From: Caulobacteraceae bacterium
GTDB lineage: Bacteria > Pseudomonadota > Alphaproteobacteria > Caulobacterales > Caulobacteraceae
DNA: 15,160 nt
NCBI GenBank assembly: GCA_947456005.1
Contig: CANGRP010000028.1
Coordinates: 1-15,160 of the forward strand
Reading direction: 5' to 3'
Positions 7,005-15,007 of this stretch are shown piece after piece. Below the pieces are notes generated by a model. The model ran no database searches. It was not told the DNA's origin and was given only the letters and a program-made list of their open reading frames with translations. The position numbers and the translations under genes were made by a program. Position 1 is the stretch's first letter. Each line of letters begins with the position of its first letter.

Positions 7005-10000
7005 CCGAGGCGCCCGAACCCAAACCCAGGCGTTTCATGCTGCGCGGTCGGGCCGTCCGCGCCGCCCTTCTCGCATTGGGGGGAGTGTCAGTCATCCTGG
7101 CCGGGATTGCGCTCACTGCGCCGTTCCTCCTGCGGACGCCCCAGGGCCTCGCCCTGGTGGAGTCCCTCGCGGACGGCCTGCCGGTCGGCCCGGTGGGTCA
7201 CCTCGAGGTCAGCGGGCTCGCCGGCGATCCCCTGGGGGCGTTCACGGTTCGCCGCCTTGCGATCCGGGACAAGGAGGGGGTCTGGCTTGAATCCCGGGCC
7301 CTGAGCCTGGATTGGCGACCTCTTCGCCTGGCGGGACGTGAGGTCCGCGTCGAGAGGGCCTCTGCCGAGAGGATCCGGGTCCTCCGCCGCCCCAAGCTGG
7401 AGCCTCCCAAACCCCATAGGGCCCTGCCGGTGACCGTCACACTGCGCAACCTGTCCGCAGTCGTCGAGACCGATCCGGCCTTCAGCGTCCGGCGCGGGGC
7501 CTTCAGGGCAGGCGGAGTCGTCCAGGTGCTCAGGGACGATGACGGCGTTTCCGCCCGACTGTCGGCTATCAGCCTGCTGCACGAGGGCGACTTCGCAAAC
7601 CTGGATCTCGATGTCGGTCCGGACCGCCCGCTTCGGGTGAGGGCCGAGGCCCTGGAGGCAATGGGCGGCGCCCTGGCTGGCTCCGTCGGCGTGGCGGCGG
7701 ACAAGCCCTTCAGGCTGTCTGTGGCGGCGGACGGCCAGGTCGAGCGGGGCCAGGTCCGGGCCGATCTGCGCTCGGGCGAAGACCGGCCTGTGGCCGTCAC
7801 TGGGGGATGGACGCCGGAAGGCGGGTCACTGACCGGCCTCGTCGACCTTTCGGCGTCGACCCTGACCCGTCCCATTGCGGAGAGACTCGGCCCGCAGCTG
7901 CGCCTTGCCGGTGTCGCCAAGGGCAAGCCCGGCGACAGGGGGGGATATGTCATCGAACTGACCGTCCTTGCCGAGACGGCGAAGGCCTCGGTCCGCGGCC
8001 CGGTCGACCTTGAGAGACTGCAGGCTGGCGAAGGCGGCCTGGAGGTCCTGCTCACCGCACCCTCCCTGGCCCGGCTCCTTGGCGGCGGGGAGGCTGGAGC
8101 GCTTTGGATCGGGGGCCGGATGGCGGGTGGGGCGGAGGCCTGGCGGTTCGGCGGAGAGGCCCGGGTGGCGGCGATCCAGGCCGCAGGCTATCAGCTCTCA
8201 GAGTTTGGCGGCCGCGTCACTCTGGAGGCCCGAAACGGGCGTCTCGACCTCCAGGTGGGATTGCGCGGCGAGGGCGGCCGTGGGGCAGGCCTGCCCGCCA
8301 CCCTCCTCGGCCGGGCCCCGACCCTGGACCTGAAGGCCTCGCGGCTCGCCGACGGCGCCCTCCTCATTGAGGACCTCAGGGCTGTCGGCTCCGGGTTCCG
8401 GGTCACCGGGGAGGGGTCCCGCGGTCTCCTGGGGGGGCTTTCCTTCTCTGGTGAAGCAGTCGCCACCCGGCTGGACGCGGGCCTACCCGGCGCCTCTGGC
8501 GGTCTGTCAGGTCGCTGGAGCGCTCGCTCGGCGGGTTCACAGTCGCCCTGGGCAGTCTCCGTCTCCGCTCGGGGAGACAACCTGAGGACAGGCCGTCTCG
8601 AGGCGGACAGGCTGCTCGGGCCGCGCCCGGCGCTGGACGCCCGTTTCGCCTTCCAGGAAGGCGACCTGCGGTTCGAGCGCATCGTCCTGGAGGGCAGGGC
8701 CATCCGGGCCAACGCCCGTGGCGGCGCCCTCGCCTCGGGGGCTCTGGACGTCGGCTTCGATTGGTCGGCGTCCGGTCCCTTCGGCGCCGGTCCTGTTGAG
8801 ATTGCAGGCAAGGCCTCGGGCGCCGGCCGCATTGGCGGTCGTCTCGCAACCCCTGAGGTCCGCATGGAGGCGGGCTTCGACGCCATTGACCTTCCGGGGC
8901 TCAAGCTCACCCAGGCGCAACTGGAGATGAACTGGTCCCCTGCAGGGGGGGGGGGCGACCTCAAGGCGCAGAGTCCCTACGGCCCTGCGTCAGCGGGGGC
9001 CGCATTCGCCTTTCCGAGGGGCGGCGTGCGGCTGAGCGAAATCCGGGTGGACGCCAGTGGACTCCAGGTCAGGGGCGAGGCGACCCTGGGCGGAAAGGGC
9101 GCCTCACAGGCCGACCTCGCCATTGACCTGTCGCGGGGCGCCTTCCTGGCGGAGGGAACCGTGACCGGCGCCCTTCGGCTGGAGGACCGGGCAGGTTCCG
9201 GTCTCTGGCTCGACGCGGACCTCTCCGCCCGTAATGCGCTTTCACCCGGCGAGACCGTCTCGGTGTCGGAAGGCCGGCTCACCGCCGAAGGGCCCCTTGA
9301 GCGTCTTGCCATCCGTCTTCGGGCCAATGGCCAGACGACGGGCGGGGACTGGAATGTCGATGGGAATGGCCTTGCCGAGCGTTCGGGCGAGGGGTGGCGG
9401 ATCGGCTTCGACGGTGGCGGGGAGGCGGCGGGACGCCGGGTCAGGACCCTGGAGACCGCGCGCCTGGAACTTGATGGGGACACGCGCAGGGCCAGGCTTC
9501 GCATAGGCCTGGACCAGGAGGGCGCAGCCTCCCTGGACCTCACCCTGGAAAGGTCGAGCGCCCTGGTCACAGGCCGGCTCGACGACGTCCCCGCGAGCTT
9601 TCTGAATCCGGACCTTGCCGGCCGTCTCGACGCGGATTTCCGGATCGAAGGGAGGGATGGCCGGCTTGTCGGCGCCAGCTCCGGGCGGCTGGAGGGGGTC
9701 CGCGCCCGGGACAGCGAGGTGGCCCTGGGCCTGAGCGGGCGCTTCACCGCCGCCCTCGCCGAGGAAGAGCTCCGGCTGGCGGCGGACATTGGGACCCCAC
9801 AGGGTATGTCCGCTGACGGAGAGGTCACGCTGCCGGTGAACACGCGCCTCGCCGCCTTCAGCATATCCCCTGACCGGGAGCGCCCCCTCCGAGGCCGTAT
9901 TCAGGCGAACGGCGAGGTGAAGCCCCTCTGGGACCTGTTCGTCGGCGGCGAGCAGACCCTCAGCGGGCTCGTCCAGGTGCGGGGAACCCTTGGCGGCACC

Positions 10001-11161
10001 TTGGCGGCGCCAAGGGCGGACGGGGAAGCCGAGATCGAGAATGGCGCCTTCGCGGACGCGTCAACCGGGCTGGTGCTCAAGAATGTCGTCGTGCGCTCAC
10101 GTTTGTCGGAATCAGCCATCCGGATCGACCGCGCGACAGGGGCTGACGGGCAGGGAGGCACGCTGTCCGGGTCCGGGCTCATCTCCCTCCAGGAGGGCTC
10201 GGCCAGCTCGTTCCGCCTGGACCTGCTGAACTTCCGGGTCATCGACAATGAGCTGGCCACCGCCATCGCTTCGGGGCAAGCCTCCATGACCCGTGCGGCG
10301 GACGGCCGGGTCACCCTCAAGGGTGGGCTGACGATCAACCGGGCGGACGTCACCGCTACGGCCCCGACCCCGACGGGGGTGACTCCCCTTGCGGTCACGG
10401 AGATCAACCGACCTGTGGAAGTCGGCCGCAGAGAAGGACGCTCGGGCGGGGGTCCCGCCGTGGCCCTCGACGTCACCCTGAGGGCCCCCCAGCAGATTTA
10501 CATCCGCGGCCAGGGGCTGGATCTGGAGATGTCCGTGGACGCCCGCGTGACGGGAACCACCGCCCGCCCACGCCTCACGGGCCTCGCCCGGGTGGTGCGC
10601 GGGTCTTATGCCTTCGCCGACAAGCGCTTCGAGATCGATCCCTCCGGCGTGGTCTATCTGTCTGAGGATCCGGCCCGGATCCGGCTGGACCTTGCGGCTG
10701 TACGGAGTGATCCGGCGCTGACCGCCATCGTACGGATCCGCGGCACGGCGGAACGTCCGGAGATCACGCTGACGTCAACACCGCCCCTGCCGACCGATGA
10801 GATCTTCTCGCAGATCCTTTTCGGAAGGTCGGCCTCCCAGCTCTCGCCGGTAGAGACGGCCCAGCTGGCGTCGGCCGTGGCGTCCATGGCGGGCGGCGGC
10901 GCCCTTGATGTGATCGGTAATCTCCGTGGCCTTGCGGGACTGGATCGTTTGACCTTCGCCGGCGGCGTCGACGGCGAGGGACTCGAAGTCTCGGGTGGTA
11001 AATACCTGACGGATAACGTCTTGTTGATCGTCAGTGGAGGCGGCCGAGACGGCGGGTCCGCCCAGGTCGAATGGAATGTCAGCCGCTCCCTGAGCCTGAT
11101 CTCCAAGCTGTCCGGCCAGGGCGGAAACACCCTCTCGGTGCGCTGGCGGCGGGACTACTGA
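7001..11161 (+). CDS. tamB: TamB, inner-membrane-anchored AsmA-like translocation/assembly protein
   Basis: 1386 residues, slightly longer than E. coli TamB (about 1259). An N-terminal signal anchor (about residues 20-44) leads into a very long region of repeating amphipathic beta strands, the periplasm-spanning groove of AsmA-like proteins. The C-terminal DUF490/TamB domain covers roughly residues 1050-1386, with recognisable segments GSYAFADKRFEIDPSGVVYL (about 1201-1220), RGTAERPEITLTSTPPLPTD and EIFSQILFGRSASQLSP. It ends LSVRWRRDY, the part expected to contact TamA's barrel. The start is ambiguous: TTG at 7001 overlaps the tamA stop as TTGA, which suits coupling, while ATG at 7037 would remove 12 residues and keep the membrane anchor. 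A run of 11 G lies at residues 649-652 without breaking the frame. The function is assembly of autotransporter-type outer-membrane proteins and/or phospholipid movement between membranes. Confidence 0.93.
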   Translation: MTEAPEPKPRRFMLRGRAVRAALLALGGVSVILAGIALTAPFLLRTPQGLALVESLADGLPVGPVGHLEVSGLAGDPLGAFTVRRLAIRDKEGVWLESRALSLDWRPLRLAGREVRVERASAERIRVLRRPKLEPPKPHRALPVTVTLRNLSAVVETDPAFSVRRGAFRAGGVVQVLRDDDGVSARLSAISLLHEGDFANLDLDVGPDRPLRVRAEALEAMGGALAGSVGVAADKPFRLSVAADGQVERGQVRADLRSGEDRPVAVTGGWTPEGGSLTGLVDLSASTLTRPIAERLGPQLRLAGVAKGKPGDRGGYVIELTVLAETAKASVRGPVDLERLQAGEGGLEVLLTAPSLARLLGGGEAGALWIGGRMAGGAEAWRFGGEARVAAIQAAGYQLSEFGGRVTLEARNGRLDLQVGLRGEGGRGAGLPATLLGRAPTLDLKASRLADGALLIEDLRAVGSGFRVTGEGSRGLLGGLSFSGEAVATRLDAGLPGASGGLSGRWSARSAGSQSPWAVSVSARGDNLRTGRLEADRLLGPRPALDARFAFQEGDLRFERIVLEGRAIRANARGGALASGALDVGFDWSASGPFGAGPVEIAGKASGAGRIGGRLATPEVRMEAGFDAIDLPGLKLTQAQLEMNWSPAGGGGDLKAQSPYGPASAGAAFAFPRGGVRLSEIRVDASGLQVRGEATLGGKGASQADLAIDLSRGAFLAEGTVTGALRLEDRAGSGLWLDADLSARNALSPGETVSVSEGRLTAEGPLERLAIRLRANGQTTGGDWNVDGNGLAERSGEGWRIGFDGGGEAAGRRVRTLETARLELDGDTRRARLRIGLDQEGAASLDLTLERSSALVTGRLDDVPASFLNPDLAGRLDADFRIEGRDGRLVGASSGRLEGVRARDSEVALGLSGRFTAALAEEELRLAADIGTPQGMSADGEVTLPVNTRLAAFSISPDRERPLRGRIQANGEVKPLWDLFVGGEQTLSGLVQVRGTLGGTLAAPRADGEAEIENGAFADASTGLVLKNVVVRSRLSESAIRIDRATGADGQGGTLSGSGLISLQEGSASSFRLDLLNFRVIDNELATAIASGQASMTRAADGRVTLKGGLTINRADVTATAPTPTGVTPLAVTEINRPVEVGRREGRSGGGPAVALDVTLRAPQQIYIRGQGLDLEMSVDARVTGTTARPRLTGLARVVRGSYAFADKRFEIDPSGVVYLSEDPARIRLDLAAVRSDPALTAIVRIRGTAERPEITLTSTPPLPTDEIFSQILFGRSASQLSPVETAQLASAVASMAGGGALDVIGNLRGLAGLDRLTFAGGVDGEGLEVSGGKYLTDNVLLIVSGGGRDGGSAQVEWNVSRSLSLISKLSGQGGNTLSVRWRRDY
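8945..8955 (+). repeat. Run of 11 G inside tamB
   Basis: Eleven consecutive G bases encode the four-Gly stretch in SPAGGGGDLK (residues 649-652 of TamB), followed by CGAC. It is the longest single-base run I noticed in the window. A gain or loss of one base would truncate TamB about half way. Confidence 0.95.
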
Positions 11162-11170
11162 GTCGCAGGC

Positions 11171-11545
11171 CTAGTTGCTGATGCGCGGACGCAGGCGATA
11201 GCGGCCGGGCTCAAAGGCCTCGAAGATCTCGGGAGTCTGGGGGTGACCGACCGGCTCGCCGGTCTCGTCGGCCAGCAGGTTCTGCTCGGACACATAGGCC
11301 ACGTAGGCGCTATCCTCGTTCTCGGCCAGCAGGTGGTAGAAGGGCTGGTCCTTCCGCGGGCGCACGTGCTCCGGGATCGAGAGCCACCACTCCTCGGTGT
11401 TGTTGAAGGTCGGATCCACGTCAAAGATGACGCCCCGGAAGGGGAAGATCCGGTGCTTCACCACATCGCCAATCGCGAACTTCGCTTCCCGGATGATCGC
11501 GGGAGGGTCGGAATGGCCGCCGCCGGGGGATCGCTGGATGTTCAT
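11171..11545 (-). CDS. hspQ: HspQ, heat-shock protein / hemimethylated-DNA-binding YccV-like protein
   Basis: 124 residues from the ATG at 11545. A GTG directly before it at 11548 would add one residue, and GGAG at 11557-11554 serves either, with spacings of eight and five bases. The core KFAIGDVVKHRIFPFRGVIFDVDP (residues 23-46) is the diagnostic HspQ/YccV motif, followed by WWLSIPEHVRPRKDQPFYHLLAE and YVAYVSEQNL. E. coli HspQ is about 105 residues; here an N-terminal Pro/Gly-rich tail of about 20 residues and a C-terminal RYRLRPRISN segment are added. The family was described as binding hemimethylated DNA and influencing DnaA stability in E. coli, and as a specificity-enhancing factor or substrate of the Lon protease. 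It is cytoplasmic and monocistronic, convergent with tamB with only nine bases between stop codons. Confidence 0.92.
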   Translation of the reverse strand: MNIQRSPGGGHSDPPAIIREAKFAIGDVVKHRIFPFRGVIFDVDPTFNNTEEWWLSIPEHVRPRKDQPFYHLLAENEDSAYVAYVSEQNLLADETGEPVGHPQTPEIFEAFEPGRYRLRPRISN

Positions 11546-11547
11546 CA

Positions 11548-11578
11548 CTCAGACTCCGGCTCTGAAGAGCCACCTCCT
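11548..11578 (-). promoter_or_regulatory. Structured 5' leader of hspQ with alternative hairpins around the ribosome site
   Basis: Read on the minus strand, AGGAGG (11578-11573) is followed by GGCTC-TTCA-GAGCC (11571-11558), a perfect five-pair hairpin (six if TC/GA closes). Then come GGAG (11557-11554), TCTGA and the start codons. A second, mutually exclusive hairpin can form between TTCAGA (11566-11561) and TCTGAG (11553-11548), placing GGAG in a seven-base loop and pairing the first base of the GTG. The first hairpin leaves GGAG free next to the stem. This is seen by eye only; the energy of either fold was not calculated. Confidence 0.35.
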
Positions 11579-11692
11579 ATACCTAATTCAATCCGGTATG
11601 GCCGCAAGACGCCTTCCGGGGGCGAAGCCTCTCGGATAGGCTGTAGACGAAGTGGCGGGACGGATTGTCGCGCCTGTTTGGAACCAGGGTCC

Positions 11693-12784
11693 ATGTCAGA
11701 GGCGCCAGGCGCGCCCGGCGCCGCGCACAACGGCCGGGAACAGGGCGCAGGAGCGGGGGGCAGGGTGCTCTACGGGGCTCTCGACCTCGGCACCAATAAC
11801 TGCCGGCTCCTGATCGCGGCGCCTGCGGGTCGGGGGTTCCGGGTCGTGGACGCCTATTCCCGCATCGTCCGCCTTGGGGAGGGCCTGTCGCAGACCGGCC
11901 GGCTCTCGGACGCGGCGATGGACCGGGCCCTCGCCGCGCTTCGCGTCAGCGCCGAGAAGGTCCGTCGACGGGGCGTCACCCGGTTCAAGGCCATCGCCAC
12001 CCAGGCCTGCCGGTCGGCGCAGAACGGGGCCGAGTTCATCGAACGGGTGGCGGCGGAGACCGGCCTGCACCTGGAGGTGATCTCTCCCAAGGAGGAGGCG
12101 CACCTCTCCGTGGCCGGGTGCCTGAATCTCCTGGACCGGACAGCGGATGCGGCCCTGGTCGTTGATGTCGGCGGCGGCTCGACAGAACTGTCCTGGGTGG
12201 ATCTTTCCGGCCGCGGGCGCTCCGGCCGGCAGGGCCCCGGAAGCGCGCCCGTCAGGGCCTGGCGATCGATACCGCTTGGCGTCGTGACTCTTGCGGAGCA
12301 GTTCCCCGAGGGGCCTGATCCGCCCGAGGTCTGGTTCCGCTGGATGGTTGACGCCTTCCGTGGCCCACTGGAGGGGTTCACCGGCGCCGAGAGCCTCCGC
12401 CCCGTCTTCGACGCTGGCCGGGCGCACATCATCGGCACTTCGGGGGCGATCACCAGCCTTGCGGGTCTGCACCTCAATCTGCCCCGATATGACCGGAGCC
12501 GGGTGGACGGGATCTGGATGACCCGCGCCGAATGTGAGGCCTCTGCTGACCGGCTCATTGCCATGAGCATGGCGGAGCGGGCGGCTCAGCCCTGCATCGG
12601 GCCGGATCGCGCAGACCTCGTCCTCGCCGGCGCCGCCATTCTGCCAGCGGTCCAGGAACTCTGGCCCTGCGACCGCGTCAGGGTGGCGGACCGTGGACTT
12701 CGCGAAGGGATCCTCCTGTCGATGATGGCGGCCCGGCAGCGTCGCAGGCCCAGGGGCCGCGGGGGAGCGCCGGCGCATGGCTGA
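11693..12784 (+). CDS. Ppx/GppA family phosphatase (exopolyphosphatase or pppGpp phosphohydrolase)
   Basis: 363 residues from the ATG at 11693. The open frame continues upstream across the hspQ leader, but the extension lies opposite hspQ and is not credible. All ASKHA-fold motifs are present: LYGALDLGTNNCRLLI (residues 26-41, phosphate-1 loop), FKAIATQACRSAQNG (98-112), VISPKEEAHLS (129-139, with the Glu expected to activate water), VVDVGGGSTEL (156-166, phosphate-2 loop) and IIGTSGAITSLAGLHLN (246-262). It has only the two-domain core and lacks the C-terminal HD-like extension of E. coli PPX and GppA (about 500 residues), the short form common in alphaproteobacteria. An unusual Gly/Ala-rich N-terminus of about 25 residues precedes the fold, and an Arg-rich tail ends it. 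Polyphosphate and pppGpp activities cannot be told apart from sequence. rlmE starts inside its last eight bases. Confidence 0.92.
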   Translation: MSEAPGAPGAAHNGREQGAGAGGRVLYGALDLGTNNCRLLIAAPAGRGFRVVDAYSRIVRLGEGLSQTGRLSDAAMDRALAALRVSAEKVRRRGVTRFKAIATQACRSAQNGAEFIERVAAETGLHLEVISPKEEAHLSVAGCLNLLDRTADAALVVDVGGGSTELSWVDLSGRGRSGRQGPGSAPVRAWRSIPLGVVTLAEQFPEGPDPPEVWFRWMVDAFRGPLEGFTGAESLRPVFDAGRAHIIGTSGAITSLAGLHLNLPRYDRSRVDGIWMTRAECEASADRLIAMSMAERAAQPCIGPDRADLVLAGAAILPAVQELWPCDRVRVADRGLREGILLSMMAARQRRRPRGRGGAPAHG

Positions 12785-13511
12785 TCCCCCCCGCAGGCGC
12801 ATGGTCCGCGCCCCCACTGGCGGGACAGAGGAGGGCCGCGGCAAGCCGGCGCGCCTGAAGACCGCCAAGATGCGCACGCCGTCATCCCAGGCCTGGCTGT
12901 CACGCCAGATCAATGATCCCTGGTCCGCCAAGGCCCGCGCGCATGGCTATCGCAGCCGGGCCGCATACAAGCTGACCGACATCGCCGACCGCTTCGGGCT
13001 CCTGAAGCCGGGCCAGAGGGTCATCGACCTCGGCGCTGCGCCCGGAGGGTGGACGCAGGTCGCCATCGAGCGCGGCGTCACCCAGATCGTTGGTGTCGAT
13101 CTTCTCCCGGTGGAGCCCCTGCCTCCGGCCGTCCTGCTGCAGATGGACTTCACGGATCCTGCCTGCGGGGACCTGCTGGTTGCGCAACTGGGCGGCGCCC
13201 CCGACCTCGTGATGTCCGACATGGCGCCCAATACGGTGGGACATCGCAGGACGGATCACCTGCGGATCGTCGGGTTGATCGATGCGGCGGTCGACTTTGC
13301 CGAGACCGTCCTGACCCCCGGCGGCGCCTTCGTCGCCAAGGCCTTCCAGGGCGGCGAGATCAGCGAGGTCATCACCCGGCTCAAGCACAGCTTCGCCCAG
13401 GTCCGCAACGTCAAGCCGCCCGCCAGCCGAGCGGACTCCTCGGAGACCTACCTCGTCGCCACTGGATTCCGTGGCCGACCCGCCGCCGGCCTTGCGCCAG
13501 GGGGGCGCTAG
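12777..13511 (+). CDS. rlmE: RlmE (RrmJ/FtsJ), 23S rRNA 2'-O-ribose methyltransferase
   Basis: 244 residues against about 209 in E. coli. The extra length is a basic N-terminal tail (about residues 1-35, rich in Arg, Lys and Pro) likely to bind RNA. The SAM-binding motif is VIDLGAAPGGWTQVAI (82-97). The catalytic tetrad K-D-K-E is complete: Lys65 in SRAAYKL, Asp148 in SDMAPNTVGH, Lys188 in FVAKAFQGGE and Glu223 in SSETYLVATG. The enzyme methylates the ribose of the A-loop uridine (U2552 in E. coli numbering) late in 50S assembly. The ATG at 12777 overlaps the ppx/gppA stop by eight bases, with GGAG nine bases upstream (12764-12767), so the two are translated from one message. A second in-frame ATG at 12801 is possible but has no better site. 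Confidence 0.95.
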   Translation: MADPPRRRMVRAPTGGTEEGRGKPARLKTAKMRTPSSQAWLSRQINDPWSAKARAHGYRSRAAYKLTDIADRFGLLKPGQRVIDLGAAPGGWTQVAIERGVTQIVGVDLLPVEPLPPAVLLQMDFTDPACGDLLVAQLGGAPDLVMSDMAPNTVGHRRTDHLRIVGLIDAAVDFAETVLTPGGAFVAKAFQGGEISEVITRLKHSFAQVRNVKPPASRADSSETYLVATGFRGRPAAGLAPGGR

Positions 13512-13520
13512 CCCTTATAC
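13492..13520 (+). promoter_or_regulatory. Candidate housekeeping promoter for guaB
   Basis: TTGCGC (13492-13497) and TTATAC (13515-13520) are separated by exactly 17 bases. The -35 box overlaps the last codons of rlmE. Transcription would begin near 13527, so the leader would be only about 18 bases with the start at 13545. An upstream ATG at 13533 would then be almost at the 5' end. This would let guaB be expressed independently of ppx-rlmE. Confidence 0.5.
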
Positions 13521-13544
13521 GCGGCTCGCAAAATGGAGAGTCTC

Positions 13545-15005
13545 ATGGAGATTCGCGAAGGCCTTACCTTCGACGACGTTTTGCTCGAACCCGGCGCCTC
13601 CGAAGTGATGCCCGGACAGGTGGACACGACCACCCGGTTCACCCGCGAGATCAACCTGAACATCCCCATTGTCTCGTCCGCCATGGACACGGTGACGGAA
13701 AGCCGGCTGGCCATCGCCATGGCCCAGGCCGGGGGAATGGGCATCCTGCACCGCAACCTCACCGTGGACGAGCAGGCCGACCAGGTCCGGGAGGTCAAGC
13801 GATACGAGAGCGGCATGGTCATCAACCCAATGACCATCCATCCCGACACCACCCTGCGCGAGATCCGCGAGATCAAGGCCCGGCGGCGGATATCCGGCTT
13901 CCCCGTCGTCGAGCCCGGCACGGGAAGGCTGGTGGGCATGCTCACCAACCGCGACATGCGCTTCGAAAATGGCGATGACGTTCCGGCCCGGACCCTGATG
14001 ACTTCGGAGAACCTCATCACGGTGCGCGAGGGCTGCACCCAGGAGGAGGCCCGCAACCTCCTGCGTCGCCACAAGATCGAGCGCCTGATCGTCGTCGACG
14101 ACGACAACCGGGCGGTGGGCCTGATCACCGTCAAGGACATGGAGAAGGCCCAGGCCCATCCGTCCGCAGCCAAGGACGCCCAGGGTCGGCTGCTGGTCGG
14201 CGCAGCCTCGACCGTCGGCGACGGCGGCTTCGAGCGGTCCATGGCCCTGGTCGAGGCTGGGGCGGATGTGGTGGTGATCGACACGGCCCATGGCCACAAC
14301 GCCGATGTCATCCGCGCCGTCGCGCGGCTGCGTCGCGAGGCCAACCGGGTCCAGATTGTCGCCGGCAACGTGGCCACCTACGACGGGACCCGCGCCCTGA
14401 TCGACGCCGGCGCCGACGCCGTGAAGGTGGGGATTGGTCCCGGATCGATCTGCACCACCCGCATCGTGGCCGGCGTGGGCGTGCCCCAGCTGACCGCCAT
14501 CGCCGACGCCGCCCGCGCCGCCCGCGACACGGACGTCCCGGTGATCGCCGACGGCGGGATCAAGTACTCCGGCGATTTCGCCAAGGCCCTGGCGATGGGC
14601 GCTCACGCCGCCATGATGGGCTCGGCCTTCGCCGGCACGGATGAGGCGCCGGGCGAGGTCTTCCTGTACCAGGGGCGTTCCTACAAGGCCTACCGCGGCA
14701 TGGGGTCCCTCGGCGCCATGGCGAACGGCTCGGCCGACCGGTACTTCCAGAAAGAGGTCTCGGCCCTCAAGCTGGTGCCTGAGGGCATTGAGGGCCAGGT
14801 CGCCTACAAGGGGCCCATTGGCGGCGTCCTGCACCAGATGGTCGGCGGGTTGCGCGCCGCCATGGGCTATGTGGGCGCTGAGGACCTTGAGAGCTTCCGG
14901 TCCAAGGCGAGGTTCATCCGGATCACCGGTGCGGGCCTGCGCGAGAGCCACGTCCACGACGTCATGATGACCCGTGAAGCCCCCAACTATACGAGCCCGA
15001 TGTGA
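13545..15005 (+). CDS. guaB: GuaB, inosine-5'-monophosphate dehydrogenase
   Basis: 486 residues (E. coli 488). The start at 13545 is preferred over the in-frame ATG at 13533 because GGAG (13535-13538) sits six bases before it, and because MEIREGLTFDDVLLEP begins where other family members do. The (beta/alpha)8 barrel is interrupted by a CBS pair at about residues 90-205. The catalytic loop GIGPGSICTTRIV carries nucleophile Cys303. The phosphate/IMP-binding segment ADGGIKYSGD lies at 335-344. The mobile flap is YRGMGSLGAM (383-392) with the catalytic Arg-Tyr dyad at 399-400 (ADRYFQ). The enzyme oxidises IMP to XMP with NAD+, the committed step of GMP/GTP synthesis, in the cytoplasm. CBS domains of bacterial IMPDHs bind purine nucleotides and tune activity. 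Two bases after its stop a MAPEG-family gene begins. Confidence 0.97.
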   Translation: MEIREGLTFDDVLLEPGASEVMPGQVDTTTRFTREINLNIPIVSSAMDTVTESRLAIAMAQAGGMGILHRNLTVDEQADQVREVKRYESGMVINPMTIHPDTTLREIREIKARRRISGFPVVEPGTGRLVGMLTNRDMRFENGDDVPARTLMTSENLITVREGCTQEEARNLLRRHKIERLIVVDDDNRAVGLITVKDMEKAQAHPSAAKDAQGRLLVGAASTVGDGGFERSMALVEAGADVVVIDTAHGHNADVIRAVARLRREANRVQIVAGNVATYDGTRALIDAGADAVKVGIGPGSICTTRIVAGVGVPQLTAIADAARAARDTDVPVIADGGIKYSGDFAKALAMGAHAAMMGSAFAGTDEAPGEVFLYQGRSYKAYRGMGSLGAMANGSADRYFQKEVSALKLVPEGIEGQVAYKGPIGGVLHQMVGGLRAAMGYVGAEDLESFRSKARFIRITGAGLRESHVHDVMMTREAPNYTSPM

Positions 15006-15007
15006 AC

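Noticed and set aside
11243..11692. 150-residue N-terminal extension of the Ppx/GppA frame
   Set aside because: It overlaps hspQ and its leader on the other strand and has no phosphatase features; the fold begins shortly after the ATG at 11693.
11696..12931. 411-residue open frame on the minus strand opposite the Ppx/GppA gene
   Set aside because: It is an antisense shadow without recognisable domains, and the plus-strand gene has all family motifs.
13515..14957. 480-residue open frame on the minus strand opposite guaB
   Set aside because: It lies across guaB, whose motifs are complete; the composition (His, Gly, Asp rich) is typical of an antisense shadow.
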